From the NCBI GenBank assembly GCA_016794525.1, contig JAEUJY010000083.1, positions 1-64,000 on the forward strand: 64,000 nucleotides of DNA, in the 5' to 3' direction. Made by a program: the position numbers and the translations under genes. Shown here piece after piece: positions 10,610 through 18,657 of this stretch. Every line of letters starts with the position of its first letter. The stretch's first letter is position 1. The DNA is from Myxococcales bacterium. Its GTDB lineage: Bacteria > Myxococcota_A > Polyangia > Haliangiales > Haliangiaceae. The notes beneath the pieces were generated by a model. The model ran no database searches. It was not told the DNA's origin and saw only the letters and a list, made by a program, of their open reading frames with translations.

Positions 10610-11583
10610 TCACCCGGCGCACGGCGATCCGGATCGCGGCGGTGATCGGCGCGGCCACCGTGGCCGCGGTGGTGGCCGGGCGGATCCTGGCGCCCGCGCC
10701 GCGCAAGCTCGCGACGCCGCCCCTGGCCGCCGAGCCCGAGGCGGTCGGCGTCGCCACGGCCCGCTGGGTGGTCGACCTCGGCCCCGGCCTGACCGCGCCC
10801 GATCGGGTGGTCCACCCGCCGGTCGTCGTCGGTGATCGCCTGCTGGTCGCGGCGTCGCGGATCGGCTTCGCCGCGCTCGACGTCGCCACCGGCGGGGTCG
10901 CGTGGCGACGCCCGGCCAGCCCCGACCTGGCCGCGCCGCTGGTGCTGGCGCCCCACGACGTCATCGAGGTGTCGGCGTGCGACGAGCCGATCGGCGTCGC
11001 CGCCGGGCGCTCGGTGGTCGCGTGCTTCGCGCGGATCGATCCGCTCGACATCGCCGCGCGGTCGGCCGGCGCGATCCACGCCGCCGACGCCGACGCCGCG
11101 CCGTGCCTGACCTCGACCGCGCCGTGGCAGCTGCGCGGCGACGCCACGACGATCGCGATCAGCCGCGACGGCTGCGCGCTGGCGGTGCCGCTGCCGTCGG
11201 GCGCCGCGACCGCGATCGCCGCCACCCCGCCGCCGCCGCCGCCCGAGCCGGGCGCCGACTGCGGCGTCACCACCGACGGCACGCCGTGGTGCCAGCGGGT
11301 CGAGGGCGGGCGCAGCACCGTCGAGGTGGCCGGCGTGCGCGTCGACGGCCTCGCGGTGCTGGCCGCGGCCAGCGACTCGGCGCGCGCGGTCGTGGTCGTG
11401 CGCCGCGACGCCTCGCTCGCGCACGACGACGTCGTCGGCGTCGAGGACGGCGCGGTGGTGTGGACCTGGCGGCTGCCCGAGCCGGCGCAGCCGCGCGGCA
11501 CGCCGATCGCGGTCGCGCTGGTCCCCGGCGGCGCCTACGTCGTCTTCGACAGCACCCGGGTCGCGGCGCTCGCCGCGCCGTGA
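10606..11583 (+). CDS. PQQ-like beta-propeller protein, membrane anchored or exported
   Basis: The protein has 325 residues, with the ATG overlapping the glmU stop. The N-terminus ITRRTAIRIA plus a hydrophobic segment is an anchor or possibly a twin-arginine signal. Blade-like repeats follow, with GDRLLVAASRIGFAALDVATGGVAWR and DGAVVWTWRLP being typical of PQQ-enzyme/BamB-type propellers. No catalytic residues are evident. Coupling to glmU may be only transcriptional convenience. A role in envelope assembly like BamB is possible but not shown. Confidence 0.7.
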   Translation: MITRRTAIRIAAVIGAATVAAVVAGRILAPAPRKLATPPLAAEPEAVGVATARWVVDLGPGLTAPDRVVHPPVVVGDRLLVAASRIGFAALDVATGGVAWRRPASPDLAAPLVLAPHDVIEVSACDEPIGVAAGRSVVACFARIDPLDIAARSAGAIHAADADAAPCLTSTAPWQLRGDATTIAISRDGCALAVPLPSGAATAIAATPPPPPPEPGADCGVTTDGTPWCQRVEGGRSTVEVAGVRVDGLAVLAAASDSARAVVVVRRDASLAHDDVVGVEDGAVVWTWRLPEPAQPRGTPIAVALVPGGAYVVFDSTRVAALAAP

Positions 11584-11631
11584 CCGCGCGCGGCCGCGCC
11601 GCCGCCGGTGAAGTTCGGCCTTGACGCCACG

Positions 11632-11646
11632 GTGTCCATGTGACAC
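11632..11646 (+). promoter_or_regulatory. Perfect inverted repeat upstream of the sirtuin gene (candidate operator)
   Basis: GTGTC at 11632-11636 and GACAC at 11642-11646 form a 5-5-5 inverted repeat. It lies immediately 3' of a TTGACG hexamer (11621-11626) that could be a -35, and about 20 nt before the chosen ATG. It may bind a dimeric regulator. No regulator gene is adjacent. Confidence 0.4.
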
Positions 11647-11666
11647 TAACAGTCGCGAGGTCCGCC

Positions 11667-12407
11667 ATGCAGCCGCTGCCCATCACCGATCGCTCCCACC
11701 TGCTCGTCCTGACCGGCGCCGGGGTGTCCGCCGAGAGCGGCATCCCGACGTTCCGCGACGCCGGCGGCCTGTGGGAAGGCAAGGACGTCCGCGAGGTCGC
11801 GACCTGGGACGGCTTCGCCGCCGATCCGCTGCGGGTGTGGCGCTTCTACTCGGAGCGGCGCCGCGCGATGGCCGACGTCGCGCCCAACGCCGCGCACCGC
11901 GCGCTGGCCGCGCTCGAGGCGCGCCTCGGCGATCGCTTCCTGCTCGCCACCCAGAACATCGACGGCCTGCACCAGGCCGCCGGCAGCCAGCGCGTCGTCG
12001 AGCTGCACGGCAACCTGATGCGGTCGCGGTGCAGCGCCTGCGATCGCCCGCCGTTCGAGGATCGCCAGGCCTACCGCGACGGCGTCGCGCCGCTGTGCGG
12101 CCGCTGCCGCGCCGCCGGCAAGGACGCCGTGCTTCGCCCCGACGTGGTGTGGTTCGGCGAGCTGCTGCCGCCGGGCGCGCTGGCGCGGGTCGAGACGTTC
12201 GGCCGCGCCGCCGGCCGCGAGCTCTTGTTCCTCGCGGTCGGCACGTCGGGGCTGGTCGAGCCCGCGGCGTCGCTGGTCGACGCGGTGGCGCGGATCGGCG
12301 GGCGCACCTGGCTGGTCAACGCCGAGCCGCCGGCCAACGCCGCGCGCTTCGATCACGTCGCGCTGGGCGCCGCCGGCGCGCTGTTGCCGACGCTGCTGGC
12401 GGCCTAG
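11667..12407 (+). CDS. NAD-dependent protein deacylase (sirtuin, CobB-like)
   Basis: The protein has 246 residues from the ATG at 11667, preceded by GCGAGG; an in-frame GTG at 11640 is less likely. Sirtuins remove acyl groups from lysine using NAD+. NAD-binding motifs GAGVSAESGIPTFR and TQNIDGLH are intact. The catalytic histidine is in ELHGN. A structural zinc site is formed by two CxxC pairs (CSAC and CGRC). RPDVVWFGE and a C-terminal NAEP also match. It is likely cytoplasmic, acting on metabolic enzymes or regulators. Confidence 0.94.
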   Translation: MQPLPITDRSHLLVLTGAGVSAESGIPTFRDAGGLWEGKDVREVATWDGFAADPLRVWRFYSERRRAMADVAPNAAHRALAALEARLGDRFLLATQNIDGLHQAAGSQRVVELHGNLMRSRCSACDRPPFEDRQAYRDGVAPLCGRCRAAGKDAVLRPDVVWFGELLPPGALARVETFGRAAGRELLFLAVGTSGLVEPAASLVDAVARIGGRTWLVNAEPPANAARFDHVALGAAGALLPTLLAA

Positions 12408-12568
12408 CGCAGCGAACGGTTTGACGTGCCTGCTGCGACGCGGACTTGCGGGCGCCTCCGGGCGTACGTCCGATGCTCGCTCCTCACGTAGCTGACGCGG
12501 GCGGGTGGCAACCTCTGGCACCGGCGCGACCGGCTGGTCACAACCGCCGGCTCGCGCTTCTACCTGCC

Positions 12569-13057
12569 ATGAAGCCGACGGCCCCGACGCTCTTCGCCCT
12601 CGCCGCGCTCGCGCTCGTCGCGTGCAAGGACTCCTCCGCACGCCCCCAGCCCAGCCCGCTGGTGGGCCAGCTCGCGACCTTGGCCGACGCCGGCTGCGCG
12701 TGCAGCGACAAGGCGTGCGCCGACAAGGTGCGCGCCGACGTCGCCGCGCTGGCCAAGGGCGCCGGCAAGATCGCCGACGCCGACCTGCCGGCGCTGCAGG
12801 CCGCGCAGGCGCGCCTCGACGGGTGCCTCGTGCACCACGAGCCGCGCTACGTCGCCTACAAGGCGCTCACCGACGAGGTCTGCGCCTGCAAGGACGCGGC
12901 GTGCGCCAAGAAGGTCGCGGGCGAGTTCGCCGCCTGGAGCGCCGACCTGAAGAAGTCGGGTGCCAAGCTCGATCGCGCCGACGCGCAGCAGATCATGGAG
13001 GTCGGCAAGGAGGCCGCGCGCTGCCTGTCGACGCACGGCGTCGCGATCCCGAAGTGA
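12569..13057 (+). CDS. Small lipoprotein with duplicated CxCxxxxC motif
   Basis: The protein has 162 residues from the ATG at 12569, chosen because it starts a lipoprotein signal peptide with lipobox LVAC. The mature protein is Ala/Lys-rich and helical. It carries two copies of the same cysteine motif, CACSDKACADKV and CACKDAACAKKV, plus single cysteines after each. This implies an internal duplication of a disulfide-bonded helical unit of about 70 residues. I know of similar short lipoproteins in myxobacteria but no function. The 161 bp before it show no gene. Confidence 0.72.
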   Translation: MKPTAPTLFALAALALVACKDSSARPQPSPLVGQLATLADAGCACSDKACADKVRADVAALAKGAGKIADADLPALQAAQARLDGCLVHHEPRYVAYKALTDEVCACKDAACAKKVAGEFAAWSADLKKSGAKLDRADAQQIMEVGKEAARCLSTHGVAIPK

Positions 13058-13177
13058 CCGCGCGTTGACACTGCCGGATCCAGCCACGGCCGACCGCCGT
13101 GTAGGAACCTGCGACAACGCAAGTCCGCGAGATCCGCCGCCCGTGACCCGGCACGCCCCGTGCTCTTGGGTCCGGGC

Positions 13178-14095
13178 ATGATGAAGCGCCTCACCCTCGC
13201 CGTCGCCACCGCCGCCACCCTCTTCGCCAGCGCCTGCGTCCAGCAGGACGACGCCCACCCGGTCGCCAAGGTGCTGCCAACCGCCGACCAGGTGAAGATC
13301 AAGCTGCCCGACCAGGCCGGCGCCAAGCTGGCCGCGGTCGGCGAGACCGCCCGGTGGTACGTCGCCACCCGCGACATCACCCGCACGCTCAACGGCGGCA
13401 CCGCGTTCGTGCTGGTGCTGGTGCACACGATCGTCCAGTTCCCGCCGACCTCGACCGACGGCGCGACCTCGGTGTGGGGCCCGCACCACGACGCGCTCGA
13501 TCCGGCCGAGTGGCGCCTGACCGTCACCGAGCTGGCCGACGGCACCTACGACTGGAAGCTCGAGGGCCACAGCCGCACCGAGGCCAACGCGCCGTGGGAG
13601 ACGCTGATCGACGGCAACGCCAACGGCGATCGCACCGGCTCGTTCCACCTCGACTTCGACGCCGCCGAGCGCGTCAACCCGCGCGAGAACGACGGCCGCG
13701 GCCAGCTCGACGTCACCTACGACATCCCCAACCGCTCGCTCGACATCGGCGCCGACGGCGTCGAGGATCGCGACGGCACGCCGACCGCGGTGCACTACGA
13801 CTACGGCTACGACGAGGCCGCCGATGGCGCCGGCGACATGGTCTTCCAGATCCACGGCGACACCGAGGACCCGGGCACCGCCGCCGAGGAGGTCACGCTG
13901 CGCTCGCGCTGGCTCGCCACCGGCGCCGGCCGCGCCGACCTGCGCGCCCGCTCGGGCGACCTCGCCGCCGAGGTCACCGCGTCGGAGTGCTGGGACACGA
14001 CGTTCGGCCGCGTGTTCTATGTCGACTCGGCGAACTGGCAGCCCACCGAGGGCACCGTCGGGGCGTGCGCGTTCGCCGACGCCGACCTGCCGTGA
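13178..14095 (+). CDS. Predicted lipoprotein, function unknown
   Basis: The protein has 305 residues from the first of two adjacent ATGs (13178 and 13181). The lipobox is FASAC, with the lipidated cysteine near residue 20. The mature part is rich in Asp, Thr and aromatic residues and looks like a beta-sandwich (repeated segments like TVTELADGTYDWKLEGHS, GSFHLDFDAAERVN). A pair of cysteines (SECWD and GACAF) near the C-terminus could form a disulfide. I recognise no family. It is convergent with the LysR gene, separated by 9 bp. Confidence 0.7.
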   Translation: MMKRLTLAVATAATLFASACVQQDDAHPVAKVLPTADQVKIKLPDQAGAKLAAVGETARWYVATRDITRTLNGGTAFVLVLVHTIVQFPPTSTDGATSVWGPHHDALDPAEWRLTVTELADGTYDWKLEGHSRTEANAPWETLIDGNANGDRTGSFHLDFDAAERVNPRENDGRGQLDVTYDIPNRSLDIGADGVEDRDGTPTAVHYDYGYDEAADGAGDMVFQIHGDTEDPGTAAEEVTLRSRWLATGAGRADLRARSGDLAAEVTASECWDTTFGRVFYVDSANWQPTEGTVGACAFADADLP

Positions 14096-14104
14096 GGTGA
14101 CGGG

Positions 14105-15028
14105 TCAGCGTCGGCCGGCGCGCACCGTCGCGCGGCTGGCCTTGCCGGCGGCGGTCAGCTCCGCGGCCAGCAGATCGGCGACGGCGCGCACCCGCGGGAT
14201 CGCCAGCGCGGCGCGGGTCGAGATCAGGTGCAAGGTCGAGCGCAGCGCGCCGGTGTCGAGCGCGAGCGGCGCCAGCGCGGTGGCCGGCGCCCGCGGGCTG
14301 CGCAGCGCGCCGAGGAAGATCGCGCCGACGCCGGCCTCGGCCGCGCGCAGCTGCACCAGGTAGTCGTCGGAGGCGAACGCCGGACGAAAGCCCGGGATGC
14401 GCGCGGCGAGCTGCGGGTTGGGCGCCAGGTGGGCGTGGCTGCGCGGCCAGGCGATCCACGCGACGTCGGCGAAGCCATAGCCGCGCGGCAGCGTGCGCGC
14501 GTAGGCCGGCGTCGCGTACGCGGCCACGCCGTGCTCGACCGAGGCCACCGCCACCAGCGCGCGCCGCGCGTCGGGCCGGCTCAGCGGCTGCACCCGCAGC
14601 GCCAGGTCGGCGTCCTGCCGCGTCAGGTCGAGGTAGTCGATCGTCGCGATCACCTCCAGCTCGACCTCGGGCAGCTGCGCCCGGAGGTGCGGCACCAGCG
14701 GCGCGACCAGCTCGGCGGCGACGCCGGGCGGCGCGGTCACCCGCACCACGCCGCGCGGGCGCGCGTCGGCGGCGGCCGCGGCCCGCGTCACCTCGCTGGC
14801 GCACACCGCCATCCGCCGCGCCGGCTCGAGCAGCCGCTCGCCGAACGCGGTCAGCGTGGTGCCGGCGACGCCGCGCCCGAACAGCGGCTCGCCGAGCTCG
14901 GCCTCGAGCGCCGCCAGCCGGCGGCTCGCGGTCGGCTGGGTCACGCCGAGCGCCGCCGCCGCCTTGCTCAGGCTGCCGTGGTCGGCGATCGCCACGACCA
15001 GCTCGACCTCGCTCCACGGGATATGCAT
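14105..15028 (-). CDS. LysR-family transcriptional regulator
   Basis: The protein has 307 residues from the ATG at 15028, which places the helix-turn-helix at the usual position; a TTG 30 nt upstream is possible but unlikely. The N-terminal winged HTH (SLSKAAAALGVTQPTASRRLAALEAELG) and a periplasmic-binding-like effector domain make a standard LysR protein. It is divergent from the outer-membrane protein gene at 15095, across a region packed with TGCAT motifs, so it probably regulates that gene and itself. The inducer is unknown. Confidence 0.93.
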   Translation of the reverse strand: MHIPWSEVELVVAIADHGSLSKAAAALGVTQPTASRRLAALEAELGEPLFGRGVAGTTLTAFGERLLEPARRMAVCASEVTRAAAAADARPRGVVRVTAPPGVAAELVAPLVPHLRAQLPEVELEVIATIDYLDLTRQDADLALRVQPLSRPDARRALVAVASVEHGVAAYATPAYARTLPRGYGFADVAWIAWPRSHAHLAPNPQLAARIPGFRPAFASDDYLVQLRAAEAGVGAIFLGALRSPRAPATALAPLALDTGALRSTLHLISTRAALAIPRVRAVADLLAAELTAAGKASRATVRAGRR

Positions 15029-15079
15029 GAGTGCATGATGCCATGCATCGAACCGCAATTTTCATGCGTTCGTGCATGC
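15023..15079. promoter_or_regulatory. Cluster of TGCAT/ATGCAT motifs between divergent LysR and membrane-protein genes
   Basis: TGCAT occurs at 15024-15028, 15032-15036, 15044-15048 and 15073-15077. Two of these lie inside the palindrome ATGCAT (15023-15028 and 15043-15048), and a related CATGCG lies at 15063. Such clustering in an otherwise GC-rich sequence, at a LysR divergent promoter, is consistent with several operator half-sites. The first motif includes the regulator's own start codon. Confidence 0.5.
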
Positions 15080-15094
15080 CTCATCGTGACCGTC

Positions 15095-15652
15095 ATGCAG
15101 CCCCTCACCCGCACCGTCGCCGTCGCCGCCCTCGCCACCCTCGCCGCCGCGCTCGCCACCGCCGCGCCCGCCGCCGCCGACCCCGGCCGCGTCGAGGCCG
15201 ACGTCGAGCTCGACCCCACCGCCTACGCGCTGGGCGGCCACTCGCTCCACGCCGGCATCGCCCGCGGCCACTGGCGCGTCGACCTGGGCAACTTCGCCAT
15301 GGACCTGCCGGCGTTCGCCCACGCCGACGACGGCGTCGCCGTGTCGTTCGACGGCTTCGGCGCCAAGCTGCAGTACTTCGCGCGCGCCAGCCGCCGCGGC
15401 TGGTTCGGCGGCGTCGACGCCGGCCTGCTCCAGGTCGAGGCCCGCCACGCCGGCGCCGTCACCGATCAGCGCCAGCTCGGCCTCGGCGTCCACGGCGGCT
15501 ACCGCGTCGCGCTGCCCGCCGACCTCTACGCCACCGTCTGGCTCGGCGTCGGCTACGCCGTCGGCGCCGCGCCGATGCACGTCGCCGGCGCCACCTACGA
15601 GCCCAGCCCGATCACCGTCTTCCCCGCGCTGCACCTCGGCCGCACGTTCTGA
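15095..15652 (+). CDS. Small outer-membrane beta-barrel-like protein
   Basis: The protein has 185 residues. It has a clear Sec signal peptide (VAVAALATLAAALATAAPAAA) with cleavage after AAA-DPG. The mature sequence alternates polar and hydrophobic residues in strands rich in Gly, Tyr and Phe, and ends in F (LHLGRTF), as many outer-membrane barrels do. At about 155 mature residues it would be an 8-stranded barrel. It is divergently transcribed from a LysR regulator that probably controls it. Confidence 0.65.
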   Translation: MQPLTRTVAVAALATLAAALATAAPAAADPGRVEADVELDPTAYALGGHSLHAGIARGHWRVDLGNFAMDLPAFAHADDGVAVSFDGFGAKLQYFARASRRGWFGGVDAGLLQVEARHAGAVTDQRQLGLGVHGGYRVALPADLYATVWLGVGYAVGAAPMHVAGATYEPSPITVFPALHLGRTF

Positions 15653-15763
15653 CCGCGCCGGCTCACACGTCGACCGCGCGCCCCAGCACGTCGGCCCACG
15701 CGACCCAGCCGTCCACCGCATCGCTGACCCAGCTCACACGTGGATCATCTCCGAGCCGGCGCG

Positions 15764-16489
15764 CTACTTGCCCTTGCCGAGCTCGACGGCGGCCTTGGCG
15801 CCCCAGGTGAGGCCGGCCAGGGTCGGCACGCACTGGTAGGCGAGGATCTCGACGCCGGCCTTGGCGGCGGTGCGCAGCGCCGTCGCGTAGGCGGGATCGA
15901 TCGCGTCGGCCGGGGCCATCCGGGTGCAGCCGCCGCGGGCGATCACGAACAGGAGCGCGGTGCGGAAGCCCTGCTTGCGCAGCGCGCGCAGCTCGTCGAG
16001 GTGGCGGACGCCGCGCTCGGTGACCGAGTCGGGGAAGATCGCCAGGTCGGCGGTGGCGCCGGCCATCGTCACGGTCTTGACCTCGACGAAGCAGCGCTCC
16101 TTGTTCTTGGCGCCCTTGATCAGCAAGAAGTCCAGGCGCGACTCGCCGGCGTCGGCCTCGCGCCGCACCTTGCCGTAGCCGCTCAGCTCGGGGATGGCGT
16201 TGGCCTCGAGCGCGGCGGCGACCAGCGCGTTGGACCGCGTCGGGTTGACGCTGATCAGCGCGCCGCCGACCTCGGCCAGCTCCCAGCCCCAGTCGAGCTT
16301 GCCGCCGGTCTTGCGCTGCACCCAGACCCGCCCGCCGACCTCCATGCAGCTGGCCATCGAGCCGGGGTTCGGGCAGTGCGCGGTGACGGTGCCCAGCCCG
16401 CCGGCCAGCTCGACGTCGGCGAAGAAGCGCTGGTAGCGCGACACCAGGCGGCCTTCGACCAGCGGCGGCTGGTAGCTGAGCGCGATCAC
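15764..16489 (-). CDS. sfsA: SfsA family protein (sugar fermentation stimulation homologue)
   Basis: The protein has 241 residues, the normal SfsA length. Family features are present: RYQRFFADVEL near the start, AHCPNPGSM, NPTRSNALV, SRLDFLL, CFVEVKTVT and FPDSVTERG, with RGGCTRMAPADAIDP near the end. SfsA proteins combine an OB-like N-terminus with a restriction-endonuclease-like core (D...E-x-K) and were linked to nucleic-acid binding and maltose metabolism in E. coli. The true biochemical role is uncertain. The 110 bp downstream hold no gene. Confidence 0.94.
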   Translation of the reverse strand: MIALSYQPPLVEGRLVSRYQRFFADVELAGGLGTVTAHCPNPGSMASCMEVGGRVWVQRKTGGKLDWGWELAEVGGALISVNPTRSNALVAAALEANAIPELSGYGKVRREADAGESRLDFLLIKGAKNKERCFVEVKTVTMAGATADLAIFPDSVTERGVRHLDELRALRKQGFRTALLFVIARGGCTRMAPADAIDPAYATALRTAAKAGVEILAYQCVPTLAGLTWGAKAAVELGKGK

Positions 16490-16539
16490 GCCCCACCGTA
16501 GTGCAGAACGCCGCGCCGCGCATGGGATACGCTCGCCGC

Positions 16540-17706
16540 ATGCGGAGCGGACCGATCCTGATCGCGATCGCGGTGGCGGCCTGCGGCGGCGACTCGTCTA
16601 GCGGCGACGGCGACGCCAGCATCGACGGCACGCCGGCGCCCGACGGCGCGCCCGGCGCCGACATCGGGCCCACCGGCAACCCGAGCGGCAGCTGCAGCGC
16701 CGGCGTGCCGGCGCGCGGCCGGCTGGTCGACACCACGACGCCCGATCACGTCGTCGGCACCGGCACCGCCGCCAGCTGCACGTTCGCCGCGCTGCAGGCG
16801 GCGGTCACCGCCGGCGGCACGATCACGTTCGCGTGCGGCCCCGGCGTCGTCACGATCCCGGTCACCGCGACGCTGACCTTGCCGATCAACCGCGACACCG
16901 TCATCGACGGTGGCCGGACGATCGTGCTCGACGGCGGCGGCGCCGTGCAGATCCTCCGCTTCGACAGCCCCAACTTCCGCGCGCTCGACACGATGGTGAC
17001 GCTGCAACGGATCGCGCTGGTCAACGGCAAGACCACGCCGACCGAGGCCATCCCGTCGCCGCGGCCGGCGCCGTGCTCGCAGGGCTGGAACGACGGCGAG
17101 GGCGGCGCGCTGTACATGCGCGACGGCAACCTCACCATCATCGACAGCGTCTTCCGCGGCAACCACGCCGCGCCGCTCGGCCCCGACACCGGCGGCGGCG
17201 CGATCTACGTGCTGGGCAGCAAGCTCGGCGTCGTGATCGCCCACAGCACGTTCGAGGACAACGGCGCGTCCAACGCCGGCGCGGTCGGCGGCCTGTTCGC
17301 CGAGCTGAACATCTACGACAGCCTGTTCCAGCGCAACGTCGGCGAGGGGCACGACGCCAACAACAACGACCCGGCGCAGTGCAGCTTCATGAACAACGGC
17401 CAGAACGAGATCGGCTCGGGCGGCAACGGCGGCGCGATCTACAGCGACGGCGCCTCGGTCGACGTCACGCTGTGCGGCGACCGCATCGTCGACAACCACG
17501 CCGGCACCAACGCGTTCGGCGGCGGCCTGTTCTTCACCTCCAACGACTTCGGCGGCGACCTCGTCATCACCGACACCGTCATGGCCGGCAACACCGGCGG
17601 CCACTGGACCCAGGTCGCCACCGGCAGCACGACCAACGCCGGCACCGCCGTCGGCACCAACACCCACTCGCTCACGATCACCAACTCGCAGCTGCAGGGG
17701 CTGTGA
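16540..17706 (+). CDS. Right-handed beta-helix lipoprotein
   Basis: The protein has 388 residues from the ATG at 16540, which begins a lipoprotein signal with lipobox AVAAC. After an Asp/Pro/Gly-rich tether, the body shows parallel beta-helix repeats. They contain IxxSxFxxN and GGAIY/GGGLF steps (GGALYMRDGNLTIIDSVFRG, GGAIYVLGSKLGVVIAHSTF, GGAIYSDGAS, GGGLFFTSN). Such proteins are often polysaccharide-active or surface structural proteins. No catalytic residues can be assigned. A TACGCT hexamer ends 6 nt before the ATG. Confidence 0.82.
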   Translation: MRSGPILIAIAVAACGGDSSSGDGDASIDGTPAPDGAPGADIGPTGNPSGSCSAGVPARGRLVDTTTPDHVVGTGTAASCTFAALQAAVTAGGTITFACGPGVVTIPVTATLTLPINRDTVIDGGRTIVLDGGGAVQILRFDSPNFRALDTMVTLQRIALVNGKTTPTEAIPSPRPAPCSQGWNDGEGGALYMRDGNLTIIDSVFRGNHAAPLGPDTGGGAIYVLGSKLGVVIAHSTFEDNGASNAGAVGGLFAELNIYDSLFQRNVGEGHDANNNDPAQCSFMNNGQNEIGSGGNGGAIYSDGASVDVTLCGDRIVDNHAGTNAFGGGLFFTSNDFGGDLVITDTVMAGNTGGHWTQVATGSTTNAGTAVGTNTHSLTITNSQLQGL

Positions 17707-17713
17707 CCGACCG

Positions 17714-18421
17714 ATGGGCCGCGTGATCATCGCCCAGGCGACGGTCCAGCTGGTCCCGGTGCTCGAGGCCCTGCCGTTCGGCGACGAGGCGCAGCCGCTC
17801 CCCCCGGGGCCGTCCCGCCTCCACGCCGCGGCGTGGGACGCCTACTACCAGGCCGCGCTCGCCGAGGCCGGCTTCGCGGACGTGCGGCCGATCGCCGCCG
17901 GCGAGCGCTTCGTGGCCGCCCGCGCGCTGATCGGCCACCCGCGCCTCGACCACCTGGTGCGCGAGGCCCTGACGGACTCGGGGCTGCCGGGCTTTCCCTC
18001 CGACGACGACGACGCGTGCCCCCGGATGGATCGGATCTCGCCGCTCGAGGGCGGGTTCGCGCTCGTCATCGACGGTGACGCGTGCCTGATGCCGTCGTGC
18101 TGCAGCGACTTCCGCAACATCGAAGATTGGGAAGCGACCGTCGCCGCGCGCCCAGCGCACGACGAGCTGTGGATGGGCCACCCGGCGCTCGTGGTGGAGT
18201 GGCGCGACGAACGCGTGACGGTCGCCGAGCAGTGGGAGTACCCGCCGGCCCCCGACTACCTGCTCGAAGCCACGCTGCCCGCCGCCTCCCTCGCCGCCGC
18301 CGTCGCCGCCGCGCGCACCGAGCTGACCGCCTTCCGCGCCGACCTCGTCCCCATCGTCGCCCGCCTGCTCGGCGCGCCAGACCAGGCCGCCGCGGTCACG
18401 GCGCGCCTGCTGGGCCTGTAG
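17714..18421 (+). CDS. Hypothetical protein
   Basis: The protein has 235 residues and matches no family I recognise. It is acidic and soluble, with no signal peptide. It has an aromatic and cysteine-containing centre (LMPSCCSDFRNIEDWE, ALVVEWRDERVTVAEQW) and an Ala-rich helical C-terminus. It starts 7 bp after the beta-helix lipoprotein gene and may be co-transcribed with it. Its TAG stop is the first three bases of an inverted-repeat element, so the end of the protein may have been set by that element's insertion. Confidence 0.7.
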   Translation: MGRVIIAQATVQLVPVLEALPFGDEAQPLPPGPSRLHAAAWDAYYQAALAEAGFADVRPIAAGERFVAARALIGHPRLDHLVREALTDSGLPGFPSDDDDACPRMDRISPLEGGFALVIDGDACLMPSCCSDFRNIEDWEATVAARPAHDELWMGHPALVVEWRDERVTVAEQWEYPPAPDYLLEATLPAASLAAAVAAARTELTAFRADLVPIVARLLGAPDQAAAVTARLLGL

Positions 18422-18657
18422 GGACAGGATCCCACCTCGTAAACATTCGATACAAAAGCAGAATTTAGCGGTCTTGTGTCGCAGAAAGGGACACTTCCCT
18501 CCCTTGCAACAGGCCGAAACTACGACCGTTTCAGGCAGTCAAACTTCCTGAATAGTCCCGGACAGTTGACAGGGTGGAAAGTGTCCCTTCCTGGGACGCA
18601 GCAGGGCAGAAAAGCCAAGCGATCGCGGCGAGATGGATGGGTAGATCCTGTCCCTAC
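18418..18657. repeat. Small inverted-repeat (REP/MITE-like) element, copy 1
   Basis: A 240-bp stretch is bounded by a perfect 14-bp inverted repeat: GTAGGGACAGGATC at 18418-18431 and its complement at 18644-18657. Nested inside is a second inverted pair, GGGACACTTCCC (18488-18499) against GGAAAGTGTCCC (18576-18587), with 11 of 12 matching. The interior is visibly AT-richer than anything around it. The 16-mer GGGACAGGATCTACCC is shared with copy 2 at 37897-37912. The GTAG tetranucleotide and palindromic design recall REP sequences mobilised by RAYT transposases, but no RAYT gene is in the window. It contains no credible ORF. Confidence 0.8.

Noticed and set aside
18480..18600. Possible CRISPR or attachment site in the AT-rich segment
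   Set aside because: The repeats are inverted pairs, not spaced direct repeats, and no integrase or cas gene is nearby.
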